Positions 9,720-19,385 of a stretch of DNA of 64,000 bases are shown here, in pieces; position 1 is the stretch's first letter; each line of letters opens with the position of its first letter. The stretch covers positions 1 to 64,000 of the forward strand of contig JAGXFU010000016.1 of NCBI GenBank assembly GCA_024637115.1. Reading direction: 5' to 3'. The DNA comes from Actinomycetes bacterium (GTDB lineage: Bacteria > Actinomycetota > Coriobacteriia > Anaerosomatales > JAGXFU01). Both the position numbers and the translations under genes were made by a program. The notes beneath the pieces are model-generated. The model had not been told where the DNA came from and did not search any database. It was given only the letters and a program-made list of their open reading frames with translations.

Positions 9720-10616
9720 TCAGGCGCGCGGATGTGAGCTTCGATGCACGTCCTGCAGCCGCTTCCTGCCGACGTGAGTATAAATCTGGGTGGTAGACAG
9801 TGCAACGTGTCCCAGTAGCTCTTGCACACTACGCAGGTCTGCACCGGCCTCAAGCAGGTGCGTGGCAAACGTGTGTCGGACCGCGTGCGGGGAAAGATCT
9901 CGCGCGGCTCCGACATCCGTCAGGTACTTCTTGAACATCTTTCGGATCGCATCTGTTCCAAGACGATTTCCTCGGATGGATAGGAAGAGTGCAGTCTCCG
10001 GGTGCCGGAGCAATGTGGGGCGTGCGCCATCGCGATAGGCGCGGATTCTCTTGATCGCCTCAGGGTGTAGCGGCAGGATGCGCTGCTTGCTCCCCTTTCC
10101 CATCACGCGAATCTGGCCAGCAGCGAAGTCTACATCTCCACTGTCCAGACCGCTGATCTCGCTTACCCGCGCTCCGGTCGCATAGAGCAACTCGAGTACG
10201 GCCCGATCGCGGATGCCGACCGGTGTTTCGAGGTCGGGCGCTTCGAGCAGAGCCGCAAGCATGTCTGATGGGACGAGTTTTGGTAGTCGTCGAGGCAGTT
10301 TTGGCGTCTGCAGAACCGCCGCGGGATCAGAGGCGAGCAGTCCTTCGGCGGCCAGGTAGGCGTAGAAGGATCGGATGGCTGCCAGCCTGCGCGCGATAGT
10401 TCGGCGCGCGTAACCCGCGCGGTCGAGTTCCGCCAGATAGAGGCGCAACTGGCGGTGGGTAATCGTTGTCGGGTCATAGTCGGCGCGCTCGGTCCAGTCG
10501 AGGTACTGACCAAGATCCGTTCCATAGGCCCGAACCGTGTGTGGTGAGAGATTGCGCGTCACCGCGAGATGATGGAGAAACGCATCGACATATGCGTGCT
10601 GGTCAGACGGGCCCAT
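9720..10616 (-). CDS. xerC: tyrosine recombinase XerC/XerD family
   Basis: [39 protein letters not shown]. Confidence 0.92.
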   Translation of the reverse strand: MGPSDQHAYVDAFLHHLAVTRNLSPHTVRAYGTDLGQYLDWTERADYDPTTITHRQLRLYLAELDRAGYARRTIARRLAAIRSFYAYLAAEGLLASDPAAVLQTPKLPRRLPKLVPSDMLAALLEAPDLETPVGIRDRAVLELLYATGARVSEISGLDSGDVDFAAGQIRVMGKGSKQRILPLHPEAIKRIRAYRDGARPTLLRHPETALFLSIRGNRLGTDAIRKMFKKYLTDVGAARDLSPHAVRHTFATHLLEAGADLRSVQELLGHVALSTTQIYTHVGRKRLQDVHRSSHPRA

Positions 10617-11973
10617 CGTCGCCTCCGGAGAGCAACGGGTGATGCATCACAGCCGCGCACAGTGCCGCGTATGCTCGCTCGCCATAGGCTGCGTACCTGT
10701 CACGCTTACCCTTGACGCGCTGTTCCAAAGGCGGCACCAGGCCCCAGTTGACGTGCATTGGCTGGTAGGACTTCGTCTCGGAGTCGCTGGCGTATGCGAT
10801 CAGTGCCCCCAGAGCGGACTCTCGCGGCAAGAGCAGAGGCTCATACCCCAGGAGCTCAGACGCAGTGTTGAGGGCGGTAAGGCGGCCAGTCGCAATCGCC
10901 TCAAGGTAGCCCTCTGTGCCGGCGAGCTGTCCCGCAATCCGGATGCGTGGTTCCGTGCGAAGCGCGAAAGTCCCGGTAAGCAGGCGCGGGGCATCGACGA
11001 ACGTGTTGCGATGCATGACTCCGAACCTCAGGAACTCGGCTGCACCAAGCCCAGGTATCAACGAGAAGACGCGCTTCTGCTCTCCAAATGTCAGATTCGT
11101 TTGGAAGCCAACCAGGTTGTACGCCGTGAGCTCGCGGTTCTCTGCACGCAGCTGGATGACCGCGTAGGGGCGCTCACCGGTGCGGGGGTCGGTGAGACCG
11201 ACCGGTTTGAGTGGTCCGAATCTAATTGCGTCGGGACCGGTGCGTGCTACTTCCTCGATGGGCTGGCATGCCTGGAACAGCTCGCCCCGTTCGAACGCCT
11301 TCTGCGTTACTCGCTGAGCGCCAAGAAGCGCTTCGAGGAAGGCAGCGTACTCCTGCTGATCAAGCGGGCAGTTGAGGTAATCTGCGCCCTCCCCTTTGTC
11401 GTAGCGCGAAGCGGCAAAGACCACGCTGCGGTCGAGACTGTCGGCGTCAACGATCGGCGCCGCAGCGTCGAAGAAGGCAAGTCGAGACTCGCCGATGTAG
11501 TGGGACAGTGAAGCACTCAGAGCATCGCTCGTGAGGGGCCCACTGGCGATGATGACCCGCCCCTCATCCGGGATATCGGTCGCTTCGCCTCGTATCACCG
11601 TGATGAGCTTATGAGACTGCGCCGCCTCAGTCGCATGCTTCGAGAATTCAGAGCGATCGACTGCGAGGGCAGCGCCCGCGGGCACTGCTGTCTCACGGGC
11701 GATTCCGAGCAGCCTGCTGCCAAGAGCGTCTAGTTCGCGCTTGAGTTCACCGGTCGCAGTTGAAGGATCGGTACCTTTGAAGCTGTTGGAGCACACAAGC
11801 TCCGCGAAGTCATCGGTGTGATGCGCCGGTCCACGCCGTTCCGGACGCATTTCACACAGGGTCACGGCAATGCCCGCGTCTGCAAGGGTCAGTGCCGCCT
11901 CTGTCCCTGCAAGACCTGCACCGATCACAGTGACGCGTTGATTCTCAGTGGTGCTGCTTCTCTGTCTCATCAT
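10603..11973 (-). CDS. trmFO: methylenetetrahydrofolate--tRNA-(uracil-5-)-methyltransferase (FADH2-oxidizing)
   Basis: VTVIGAGLAGTEAALTLADAGIAVTLCEMRPERRGPAHHTDDFAELVCSNSFKG. Confidence 0.96.
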   Translation of the reverse strand: MMRQRSSTTENQRVTVIGAGLAGTEAALTLADAGIAVTLCEMRPERRGPAHHTDDFAELVCSNSFKGTDPSTATGELKRELDALGSRLLGIARETAVPAGAALAVDRSEFSKHATEAAQSHKLITVIRGEATDIPDEGRVIIASGPLTSDALSASLSHYIGESRLAFFDAAAPIVDADSLDRSVVFAASRYDKGEGADYLNCPLDQQEYAAFLEALLGAQRVTQKAFERGELFQACQPIEEVARTGPDAIRFGPLKPVGLTDPRTGERPYAVIQLRAENRELTAYNLVGFQTNLTFGEQKRVFSLIPGLGAAEFLRFGVMHRNTFVDAPRLLTGTFALRTEPRIRIAGQLAGTEGYLEAIATGRLTALNTASELLGYEPLLLPRESALGALIAYASDSETKSYQPMHVNWGLVPPLEQRVKGKRDRYAAYGERAYAALCAAVMHHPLLSGGDDGPV

Positions 11974-12844
11974 CGTGCGATTGTAGCGTGCGCGCGGAGC
12001 CAGCACACGGTCCATATCGTCCATCGGGGTATCTGCTGATCACTCCCTCCCGTTCAAGTCGCCCCAGTTCTCGAGCGATCTCTACGATTCCGCTCTGCAA
12101 CTCCCTCGCGAGATCGTCCGGTCTCATAGGTTGCGCGAGCAGCGCTGATAAGACCGGTTGTCCGCTGCATTCCAGAAGCACAAGTTGTTCACCACACGAC
12201 ATCTCAAGCTCGCTGGCAAGATCACTGACATCAGTTATCGGGGCGGCACCCTGACGTATCAGGCGATTAGAGCCACGCGACTCGGACGCAAAGATCGATC
12301 CGGGGACCGCATATACCGATTTGCCGCATTCAAGTGCGAAGTCGGCAGTGGAGAACGTCCCGCTCGGCAGTGACGCCTCCACAACGAGAACTGCCCGAGA
12401 GAGGCCGGCAATCAAATGGTTGCGATGGATGAACTTCCAGCGTCTGGGCTGGGTCCCCCATGGTTCAAGTGATACCACGAGCCCTCTGCGTCTGATCGAG
12501 TCAAGGAGACCGGCGGCATTTCGCGGGTAGTCGATGTCCGCGCCGCAGCCCAGCACGGCGACCGTGGGACCGTTGTGCTCAAGGGCCGCATGGTGGGCTT
12601 CCTGATCGCAGCCGATCGCGGCGCCGGAGACTACAGGAACGCCGCGCGACGCAGCCCAGCCGGCAAGCATGCGCGCCGCAGCCCTGCCATACGGCGTGGC
12701 CTTTCGTGCACCTATCACGGCCAGACCCTGGGTATGCAGGAGCGCGGGATCTCCCATGCAATACAGCGTCTTGGGTGGGTTCTCGAGCCAGGCAAGCGAC
12801 TCCGGGTATCCGGAGGATCCGAGATGTACTTCCGTCCGTTCCAT
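11945..12844 (-). CDS. dprA: DNA-processing protein DprA (Smf)
   Basis: VIGARKATPYGRAAARMLAGWAASRGVPVVSGAAIGCDQEAHHAAL; VLGCGADIDYPR. Confidence 0.93.
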   Translation of the reverse strand: MERTEVHLGSSGYPESLAWLENPPKTLYCMGDPALLHTQGLAVIGARKATPYGRAAARMLAGWAASRGVPVVSGAAIGCDQEAHHAALEHNGPTVAVLGCGADIDYPRNAAGLLDSIRRRGLVVSLEPWGTQPRRWKFIHRNHLIAGLSRAVLVVEASLPSGTFSTADFALECGKSVYAVPGSIFASESRGSNRLIRQGAAPITDVSDLASELEMSCGEQLVLLECSGQPVLSALLAQPMRPDDLARELQSGIVEIARELGRLEREGVISRYPDGRYGPCAGSARTLQSHDDETEKQHH

Positions 12845-12853
12845 AGTTCTCCC

Positions 12854-14344
12854 CTACGGTGTGGTGATTCGGAGTCCTACCGCCTCGTCCACGGCATCTG
12901 CGGTTACGCGTTCGCTTCTCGCAAGATCCGCAATCGTTCGTGCGACACGCAACAATCTGGTCACGCCCCTGCCCGAAAGGTGATGACGCTTTGCGTGGGC
13001 GGCAAGCAACTGACGCTCTGAGGCTTCGAGCTTGCACGCGGCGAGGAGGTCGTTGCCAATGAGAGATCGGGTAGCGAGACGTCCATGCGCGAACGCGAAC
13101 TCTCGTGCCGTACCAATCCGATCGTGAACGTGAATCGACCCCTCGCAGTCCTGCCGCGCGAGCAGGCGGGCCGGGTCGATACGGTTCATACGAACGGCAA
13201 TATCGATACGATCCATGAGCGGGCCGCCGATACGGTTCTGATAGCGGCCGATCGACGAGGCAGGGCATGTACACCTCCTCTCGGGGTCGCCCAGAAAGCC
13301 ACACGGACAGGGATTCGCAGACGCTACCAACATGAACTGCGCCGGATATCGAATGCGGCCGTCGGCACGAACGAGCGTGACCTCACCGTCTTCGAGTGGC
13401 TGCCTGAGCGATTGGAGTGCGCCCGGGGCGAACTCAGGCAGTTCGTCGAGAAAGAGGACGCCATGATGCGCAAGGCTGATCTCTCCCGGCCGCGGCGGTG
13501 TGCCCCCTCCTACCAGTCCTGCCAGTGATGAAGAGTGATGTGGCGCGCGAAATGGTCGCTCGCCTGCAAGAATCGAAGTGCTGTCGCAGCCGGCGATGTC
13601 ATGTATGACTGCTGCCTCGAGTCGTTCTGAATCATCGAGCGATGGCAACAGAGATCCAAGCCGCCGAGCGAGCATGGTCTTGCCTGAGCCCGGAGGGCCC
13701 ACGAGTAAGAGATTGTGACTTCCCGCGGCAGCGATCTCCAATGCTCGCTTTGCGGCCTCATGACCCACAACCTCATCGAGATCGAGCGCATGCTTCTTGG
13801 CCGTCAAACTCGTACGCTTTTGCAGGACATGCTCTTGGTTTGGAGCTCTGAGGTCAGCGAGGATCCGGATGGGGCGTGCGTTCAGACCGGCAACCGCATG
13901 GACGCGGTCAATCGCCTCTGCGGGCACCAACATGTCGCGATCTGCTGATCTCGCTGCCAGGGCGTGAGACAAGAGTCCGGGTACACCGCGTACGTGGCCT
14001 TCGAGTGAGAGTTCTCCTACAAGGTGGTGATGCGCAACAGATTCCGGAACCTGGCGTGTGGCAACGAGTATCGCGGCCGCAATGGGCAGATCGAATCCGG
14101 TTCCGTGTTTGCGGAGGGGCGCGGGTGCCAGATTCACTACGATTCTCGCCGACGGAAAATCGAAACCGCATGCCCGTATCGCCGAGCGAACGCGATCGCG
14201 AGCTTCAAGTACGGCGGCATCTGCGAGACCGACGATGATGAATGCCGGGAGCCCGTTGCCGATATCGACTTCGACTATGACATCCACCGCGGTGGTTCCC
14301 CGGACCGTAGCAGTGTGCACCGAGGCGCGAAACTGAGGGCTCAT
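12854..14344 (-). CDS. comM: YifB/ComM family Mg-chelatase-like AAA+ ATPase
   Basis: GPPGSGKTMLARRLGSLLPSL, ANPCPCGFLGDPERRCTC motifs. Confidence 0.94.
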   Translation of the reverse strand: MSPQFRASVHTATVRGTTAVDVIVEVDIGNGLPAFIIVGLADAAVLEARDRVRSAIRACGFDFPSARIVVNLAPAPLRKHGTGFDLPIAAAILVATRQVPESVAHHHLVGELSLEGHVRGVPGLLSHALAARSADRDMLVPAEAIDRVHAVAGLNARPIRILADLRAPNQEHVLQKRTSLTAKKHALDLDEVVGHEAAKRALEIAAAGSHNLLLVGPPGSGKTMLARRLGSLLPSLDDSERLEAAVIHDIAGCDSTSILAGERPFRAPHHSSSLAGLVGGGTPPRPGEISLAHHGVLFLDELPEFAPGALQSLRQPLEDGEVTLVRADGRIRYPAQFMLVASANPCPCGFLGDPERRCTCPASSIGRYQNRIGGPLMDRIDIAVRMNRIDPARLLARQDCEGSIHVHDRIGTAREFAFAHGRLATRSLIGNDLLAACKLEASERQLLAAHAKRHHLSGRGVTRLLRVARTIADLARSERVTADAVDEAVGLRITTP

Positions 14345-14703
14345 GAAGCGTCGAAGGCACCGCGATGATGGCGCAATAGAGCGCGATCGTCCGCGATCGG
14401 CATGATTGCGATCACGTCGAACCTCACAGCCTGATCTATGAGGCCCGTATGGGCGAGATACGCACGCGCGATTCGCACATAGCGAGTCTGCTTTGACTTG
14501 GCCACAGCATCCTCAGGGGACCCTGCCTTGTCGGAACGACGCGTCTTGACCTCGACGAACACGAGATCGGATTCGTCGATAGCCACGATATCAACTTCGC
14601 CGCTCTTGCAGCTCCAGTTCCTCTCGACAATGCTCATGCCGGTACGTTCCAGGTACGCCGCCGCCGCATCTTCGCCCTTGCGACCGAGTTCTCCTGTGGT
14701 CAT
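14341..14703 (-). CDS. YraN family (UPF0102) endonuclease-like protein
   Basis: LGRKGEDAAAAYLERTGMSIVERNWSCKSGEVDIVAIDESDLVFVEVKTR. Confidence 0.9.
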   Translation of the reverse strand: MTTGELGRKGEDAAAAYLERTGMSIVERNWSCKSGEVDIVAIDESDLVFVEVKTRRSDKAGSPEDAVAKSKQTRYVRIARAYLAHTGLIDQAVRFDVIAIMPIADDRALLRHHRGAFDAS

Positions 14704-14803
14704 AGCACACTCCTCCCCCAGTGATAGTGAAGGGAGTGTGTCACGCGCCGTGTGACCCAACGCCAAACAGAATCAAATCACAACGGGCAGGTTCGAGCCG
14801 AGG

Positions 14804-15586
14804 CTAGAACAACGGTAGCGTGCCTCCGCACGGTGAGAACGACCGACGGTGGTACGGGGTCAGGCCGTAGGCCTCAATCGCCTGCGTGTGGTCTGCGGTC
14901 CCGTACCCCTTGTTCACTGCGAACCCGTATTCCGGATGCACCGCATGAAGCTCGACCATGAAGGCGTCGCGATGAACCTTCGCAACGATCGATGCGGCGG
15001 CGATGGCGGCACATTTTGAGTCGCCGCCAACCACGGCGGTCTCTGGGACAGAGAGCCCACCAACGCCAAGGCCATCCATGATGATGTGGTCCGAAGACGG
15101 ATTCAGCGCGTCGAGCGCTGCATTGAGTGCGGATCGAGTTGCTCCGGTGAGTCCGGCTGCATCAATCTCCGATGCGGTTATCGACACGATTGACAGGGCC
15201 ATCGCAACCTCCCTGATGGCAACGTCGATCTCGACCCTGCGCTGCGGCGAGAGCTTCTTAGAATCATTGAGTCCTACGATGCAGACACCTGGAGGCAGAA
15301 TCACCGCGGCCACCGTAAGCGGGCCCGCAAGCGCTCCCCGACCGACCTCATCGGCACCGGCGACGGCCACGAAGCCCTGGCTCCGCAGCTCCTGGTCAAG
15401 CGAGTGCATGGCATCAAGACGTACCTTCTCGGCGAGGGTCGCGTCGAGTCGCCTGCGTGCAGCCAGCACTGCTGTGCGGACTCCGGCCCGTGGGTCATCA
15501 GCCAACTCTGCGATGGCTTCAGCCAGGGCCGTGGGGTCACTGGCGGAGAGCAGTGCTTTGCATTCGGTGACAGTCAGTCGCTCCAC
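14804..15586 (-). CDS. rnhB: ribonuclease HII
   Basis: VAGADEVGRGALAGPLTVAAVIL, LNDSKKLSPQRR motifs. Confidence 0.95.
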   Translation of the reverse strand: MERLTVTECKALLSASDPTALAEAIAELADDPRAGVRTAVLAARRRLDATLAEKVRLDAMHSLDQELRSQGFVAVAGADEVGRGALAGPLTVAAVILPPGVCIVGLNDSKKLSPQRRVEIDVAIREVAMALSIVSITASEIDAAGLTGATRSALNAALDALNPSSDHIIMDGLGVGGLSVPETAVVGGDSKCAAIAAASIVAKVHRDAFMVELHAVHPEYGFAVNKGYGTADHTQAIEAYGLTPYHRRSFSPCGGTLPLF

Positions 15587-16176
15587 GAGGTCCTCTCGAT
15601 GGTTCGTGCGGACTCCGGGGGCCAGTATACCGCCGTGACCCGGCCAATGACCGCAGTCCGTCTCACCGGCCCGAACGCGCGGCTGTCGCGGCTGTGCGCT
15701 GAGTTGTCTCCAACGACAAATAGTTCATCCGAGCTGAGTTCCAGGGGGTAGTTCAGGTATTCGAGATTCGGCCCCGGCAAATCAGGGGCGACGGCCATCT
15801 CGGTCTGTTGAGCGTCGATAGCGAGAATGCCGTCGACATTTCCCAGGCGTTGGCCACCGGAGGCAACCACGCGCTTCACGAGTCGTCTGCCGCCGCCCTC
15901 GGGATCGATCAATACCACGATGTCCCCCACCTCCGGGCCGTCACTCGTGTATGCGAGTTTGTCGACCACGATCCGTTCACCCTCTTGGAGCGTGGGGTAC
16001 ATCGACGTGGCGGTAACCACAAGCGGTTCTACGATCCAGAGTTTGACCGCGAACACAATGAGAAGCGCAGAAAGCACAAGCACCGCCATCTCGGTGATCC
16101 AGCGACGTCCCGTGAAGGAGGCCGAGGAGCCGGGGCGGTGCTTGGGACTCTCAGTCGTGTGATCCGAGAGAGACAC
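15574..16176 (-). CDS. lepB: signal peptidase I (copy 1)
   Basis: TATSMYPTLQEGERIVVDKLAY (Ser), LVKRVVA (Lys), VVGDNSAHSRDSRAFGPV box. Confidence 0.93.
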   Translation of the reverse strand: MSLSDHTTESPKHRPGSSASFTGRRWITEMAVLVLSALLIVFAVKLWIVEPLVVTATSMYPTLQEGERIVVDKLAYTSDGPEVGDIVVLIDPEGGGRRLVKRVVASGGQRLGNVDGILAIDAQQTEMAVAPDLPGPNLEYLNYPLELSSDELFVVGDNSAHSRDSRAFGPVRRTAVIGRVTAVYWPPESARTIERTSWSD

Positions 16177-16188
16177 AGCAGTGCCGGT

Positions 16189-16533
16189 CTAGTAGCCGCG
16201 TTCCTTGAGGCGTGCGGCCTTGCCGACCTTGTCACGCAGGAAGTAGAGCTTGGAGCGGCGAACCTTGCCGCGACCTGCGATCTCGATCTGCTGAATCTTT
16301 GGCGAGTGCACCGGGAAGGTACGCTCGACGCCCACACCAAAGCTGACCTTGCGGACGGTGAACGTCTCGCGGTTCGAAGCTCCGTGGCGGCGAATAACCG
16401 TGCCCTGGAAGATCTGGACACGCTCGCGAGTGCCCTCAACGACGCGATAGTGAACCTTCACGTTGTCGCCGACCTGAAATACGGGCAGGTCATCGCGGAT
16501 CTGCTGCTGTTCGATGGCGCTAATGATGTTCAT
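16189..16533 (-). CDS. rplS: 50S ribosomal protein L19
   Basis: [33 protein letters not shown]. Confidence 0.97.
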   Translation of the reverse strand: MNIISAIEQQQIRDDLPVFQVGDNVKVHYRVVEGTRERVQIFQGTVIRRHGASNRETFTVRKVSFGVGVERTFPVHSPKIQQIEIAGRGKVRRSKLYFLRDKVGKAARLKERGY

Positions 16534-16576
16534 TGGAATTCCTTCAGAGCGCGTTGCTGTCATGACACGAGTGCGA

Positions 16577-16606
16577 AGTATAGACCATACATGATTGCCG
16601 AGGCAA
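16577..16606 (-). promoter_or_regulatory. putative promoter upstream of rplS (TTGCCT-N18-TATACT)
   Basis: -35/-10 like hexamers read on minus strand. Confidence 0.4.
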
Positions 16607-16612
16607 ACAGGG

Positions 16613-17254
16613 CTATAACGACCCGATTCTATCGATGGGCCAGTATGTCACAAACGCCCGGCCTTGAATTGCGGTGAGCGGCTGCGGGCCAATGAATCTA
16701 CTGTCCCCACTATTGGGGCGGTTGTCTCCCATAACCCAGACATACCCGTCGGGCACCAGGAACGGCATGGGTTCGGTTCCCGGGTCGGTGATCAGGCCGT
16801 GAAGGTATGGTTCGTCGAGTTGCTCTCCGTTGATGAATACATGACCGTCACGGATGTCGATCTCTTCGCCTCCCACCGCGATGACTCGCTTGATGAGCTG
16901 CGGGTGACGTTCGGTGGGGTCATTGAAGACAACAATATCTCCAGCGCTTGGTTCTGAATACCGATATGAGATCTTCTCGGCAAGCACTCGATCACCAACG
17001 AGGATGGTCGTTTCCATTGAACCGGTCGGAATGACGAATGGCTGCACAACCCATGTCTTGATTCCCTGGGCAAGTAAGAAGGCCACGGCGATCATGAGTA
17101 ACGTCTCGAGCAGCCAGCGTCCGAATCCGGGTCCCTCTTGGGTTGCACGCTCTTCAACGAGATCTGCGTCCCTGAGCGCATCGTCTACGGGAGGATCGAC
17201 CTGGGTTGGATCATTGTTGTACTCAGTCACGCGGGCTCCTTCCGAGCTCGTCAT
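16613..17254 (-). CDS. lepB: signal peptidase I (copy 2)
   Basis: [53 protein letters not shown]. Confidence 0.94.
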   Translation of the reverse strand: MTSSEGARVTEYNNDPTQVDPPVDDALRDADLVEERATQEGPGFGRWLLETLLMIAVAFLLAQGIKTWVVQPFVIPTGSMETTILVGDRVLAEKISYRYSEPSAGDIVVFNDPTERHPQLIKRVIAVGGEEIDIRDGHVFINGEQLDEPYLHGLITDPGTEPMPFLVPDGYVWVMGDNRPNSGDSRFIGPQPLTAIQGRAFVTYWPIDRIGSL

Positions 17255-17963
17255 CTATGATGCTCTGTTCATGCTCGGTGACCTCAAAGTTCATGAGAAG
17301 GTCGGGCCGGAGGCGCGCGGTGGTTCTCAGCGCACACTCTCTGCGGTATGCGGCGATCCTACCGTGATCACCGCTGCGCAAGACGTCTGGCACGTTCATG
17401 TCTTCGAACACGGCAGGTCTCGTGTACTGAGGATACTCGAGAAGTCCTGTGGTGAACGACTCATCTTGTGTGGAGTTTTCGTGACCGAGCACGCCAGGCA
17501 AGAGTCGGGCGACAGCATCGACCACGACCATCGCAGCAAGCTCTCCACCGGTCAGAACGTAATCGCCAATCGATAATCTGCGGTCCGCCAGCTCATAGGC
17601 GCGCTCATCAAATCCCTCGTAGCGTCCACACACGAACAGAAGACGATCATATGTGGCGAGCTCCTCGGCAAGGCCCTGGGTGAATGTCTCTCCAACCGGG
17701 GTCAGGAAGATCACGTGGGGCTCGACCGGATCCTGAGACGAGACGGCTCTCACCGATTCAAACAAAGGCTCAGGTTTCATGACCATGCCGGGGCCGCCAC
17801 CGTACGGCTCATCGTCGGTGGTGCGATGGCGGTCGTGGGTCCAGTCGCGCAAGTCGTGGACATGAAGATCGAGCGCGCCCTTCTCACGGGCGATACCGAT
17901 CATCGCCTCCGACATGGGCGTGTCGAACATCTGCGGAAAGATCGTGATGATATCGGTGCGCAT
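17223..17963 (-). CDS. trmD: tRNA (guanine-N1)-methyltransferase
   Basis: [44 protein letters not shown]. Confidence 0.97.
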   Translation of the reverse strand: MRTDIITIFPQMFDTPMSEAMIGIAREKGALDLHVHDLRDWTHDRHRTTDDEPYGGGPGMVMKPEPLFESVRAVSSQDPVEPHVIFLTPVGETFTQGLAEELATYDRLLFVCGRYEGFDERAYELADRRLSIGDYVLTGGELAAMVVVDAVARLLPGVLGHENSTQDESFTTGLLEYPQYTRPAVFEDMNVPDVLRSGDHGRIAAYRRECALRTTARLRPDLLMNFEVTEHEQSIIDDELGRSPRD

Positions 17964-18490
17964 CAGAGCTTCTCGTCTTCATCGATGAGGCCGTCGAGCA
18001 GATGGACGGTGATGACCCCGGCGTCTTCATCGATGTCGAGCACCACATCGTCGATCACCGGCAACAGGACTTCACCAGCGTCTCCACCGGATACTACCCA
18101 TACATCATTGGCGCCCGTGATGATGACCTCTGTGATAACGCCGAGCCGGCGGCCGGTCTCAGTGACCACGGCCAGATCGAGTGGGTCGAAGCAGTCATCA
18201 ACGATCTCAGCCGGGAGGTCAGATGCGCGCACCATCATGTCGTGACCGCGTAGCTGTGCAGCCAATTCTATGGAATCGACTCCGGTGATCTTCACAAGCG
18301 GACCTTTTGGACCGGGTCTGACCGATTCGACTCGACCAGTGCGCACCTGAAGATGCGGCGGAACGATCCAGACGTTGAGATCCACGAGCATGGAAGAAGG
18401 GAGGTCGGTGGACAGAGCCACCGAAACCTCCCCTTTCAGTCCATGCGCTTTGATGATGCGGGCGACCGCAATGAACGGAGTGTCGGGCAT
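17963..18490 (-). CDS. rimM: ribosome maturation factor RimM
   Basis: [24 protein letters not shown]; start reassigned to ATG 18490. Confidence 0.93.
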   Translation of the reverse strand: MPDTPFIAVARIIKAHGLKGEVSVALSTDLPSSMLVDLNVWIVPPHLQVRTGRVESVRPGPKGPLVKITGVDSIELAAQLRGHDMMVRASDLPAEIVDDCFDPLDLAVVTETGRRLGVITEVIITGANDVWVVSGGDAGEVLLPVIDDVVLDIDEDAGVITVHLLDGLIDEDEKL

Positions 18491-18494
18491 GTGC

Positions 18495-18743
18495 TTAGCC
18501 GAGCACGTCCACATCCACCTGATCGCCGTTGACGCTCGCAGCTGCGCGAACGACCGTACGAATAGCCTTGATGATGCGTCCCTGGCGACCAATGACCTTA
18601 CCTACGTCATCAGGGGCAAGAGATATCTCGTACGTTACGGTCGAGCCCGACTCCTTGCGCGCTACACCAACGCTGTCAGGCTCGTCTACGAGCGAGGTAA
18701 CGAGGTACTTCACGAGAGTCTCTGTGTCAGCCTGACGCGTCAT
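18495..18743 (-). CDS. khpA: KH-domain RNA-binding protein (KhpA/YlqC)
   Basis: GKVIGRQGRIIKAIRTVVRAAA GXXG KH motif; between rimM and rpsP. Confidence 0.9.
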   Translation of the reverse strand: MTRQADTETLVKYLVTSLVDEPDSVGVARKESGSTVTYEISLAPDDVGKVIGRQGRIIKAIRTVVRAAASVNGDQVDVDVLG

Positions 18744-18749
18744 GGGTGA

Positions 18750-19211
18750 CTACTCGCCACCCTCTGCGGCAGCTTCCTCAGCAGGTGCTTCCTCCGCGGG
18801 AGCCTCAGCTTCAGCTTTCTTGGCTTCAGCTTCAGCCTTCTTGGCCTCGGCAGCTTCGGCCTTTGCCTTCTCAGCGTCGGCTTTTGCCTTTTCGGCGGCC
18901 TCAACTTCGGCAGCGGCCTTGGCGGCAGCCTTCTTGGAGATCTTGGCCTTCTTCTCAGGAGCCTTGGCGTCCGGGTCCGAGGCGATTGCAAAGAGCTTCG
19001 CCGCGGTCTCGGTCATCTGGGCACCCTTGTCGATCCAGGCCTGGGTCTTCTCGACATCAAGCTCGATCGTGCTCGGGTTCGTGCGGGGGTTGTAGCGACC
19101 GAGAATCTCGATAAATCGGCCGTCACGCGGCATACGGGTGTCGGCGGCAACGATGCGGTAGAACGGTGCTTTCTTCGCACCAGCGCGCGCCAGACGGATC
19201 TTGACTGCCAA
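18750..19211 (-). CDS. rpsP: 30S ribosomal protein S16 with ~70-aa Ala/Lys/Glu low-complexity C-terminal extension
   Basis: [42 protein letters not shown]. Confidence 0.95.
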   Translation of the reverse strand: MAVKIRLARAGAKKAPFYRIVAADTRMPRDGRFIEILGRYNPRTNPSTIELDVEKTQAWIDKGAQMTETAAKLFAIASDPDAKAPEKKAKISKKAAAKAAAEVEAAEKAKADAEKAKAEAAEAKKAEAEAKKAEAEAPAEEAPAEEAAAEGGE

Positions 19212-19232
19212 CTAGGTTCACCTCCGTGCAAG

Positions 19233-19251
19233 GTGGCCGCGTACCGGCCAC
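19233..19251. promoter_or_regulatory. 7-bp stem hairpin in rpsP leader
   Basis: GTGGCCG-cgtac-CGGCCAC between rpsP promoter and start codon. Confidence 0.45.
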
Positions 19252-19275
19252 TCATCTATGCAAAAGCGATTGCCC

Positions 19276-19304
19276 ATTCTACGCGATACCACCCCGGCGG
19301 TCAA
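19276..19304 (-). promoter_or_regulatory. promoter for rpsP-khpA-rimM-trmD block (TTGACC-N17-TAGAAT)
   Basis: near-consensus sigma70-type hexamers with 17-bp spacing on minus strand. Confidence 0.65.
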
Positions 19305-19385
19305 AACACGCCTCCGGGCGTGCCGCAAACCTGTTTGCCCAGGAAAGACGCGCCGTTGTCAGCCGCGTCGCGGGTGCGAGTCTGA

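Noticed and set aside
9720-10616. Tyrosine recombinase as evidence of an integrated mobile element
   Set aside because: Sequence and conserved position (sigma-xer-trmFO-dprA) fit housekeeping XerC/D; no att repeats, phage genes or composition shift seen
10639-11511. 290-aa plus-strand ORF inside trmFO
   Set aside because: Antisense shadow ORF of well identified TrmFO
11945-14703. dprA-comM-yraN as a defense or novel DNA-uptake island
   Set aside because: Widely conserved core gene neighbourhood; nothing beyond the usual genes
18742-19114. Low-complexity plus-strand ORFs (Ala/Ser-rich, Gln/Arg-rich) over rpsP
   Set aside because: Reverse-frame translation of the S16 Ala/Lys/Glu tail
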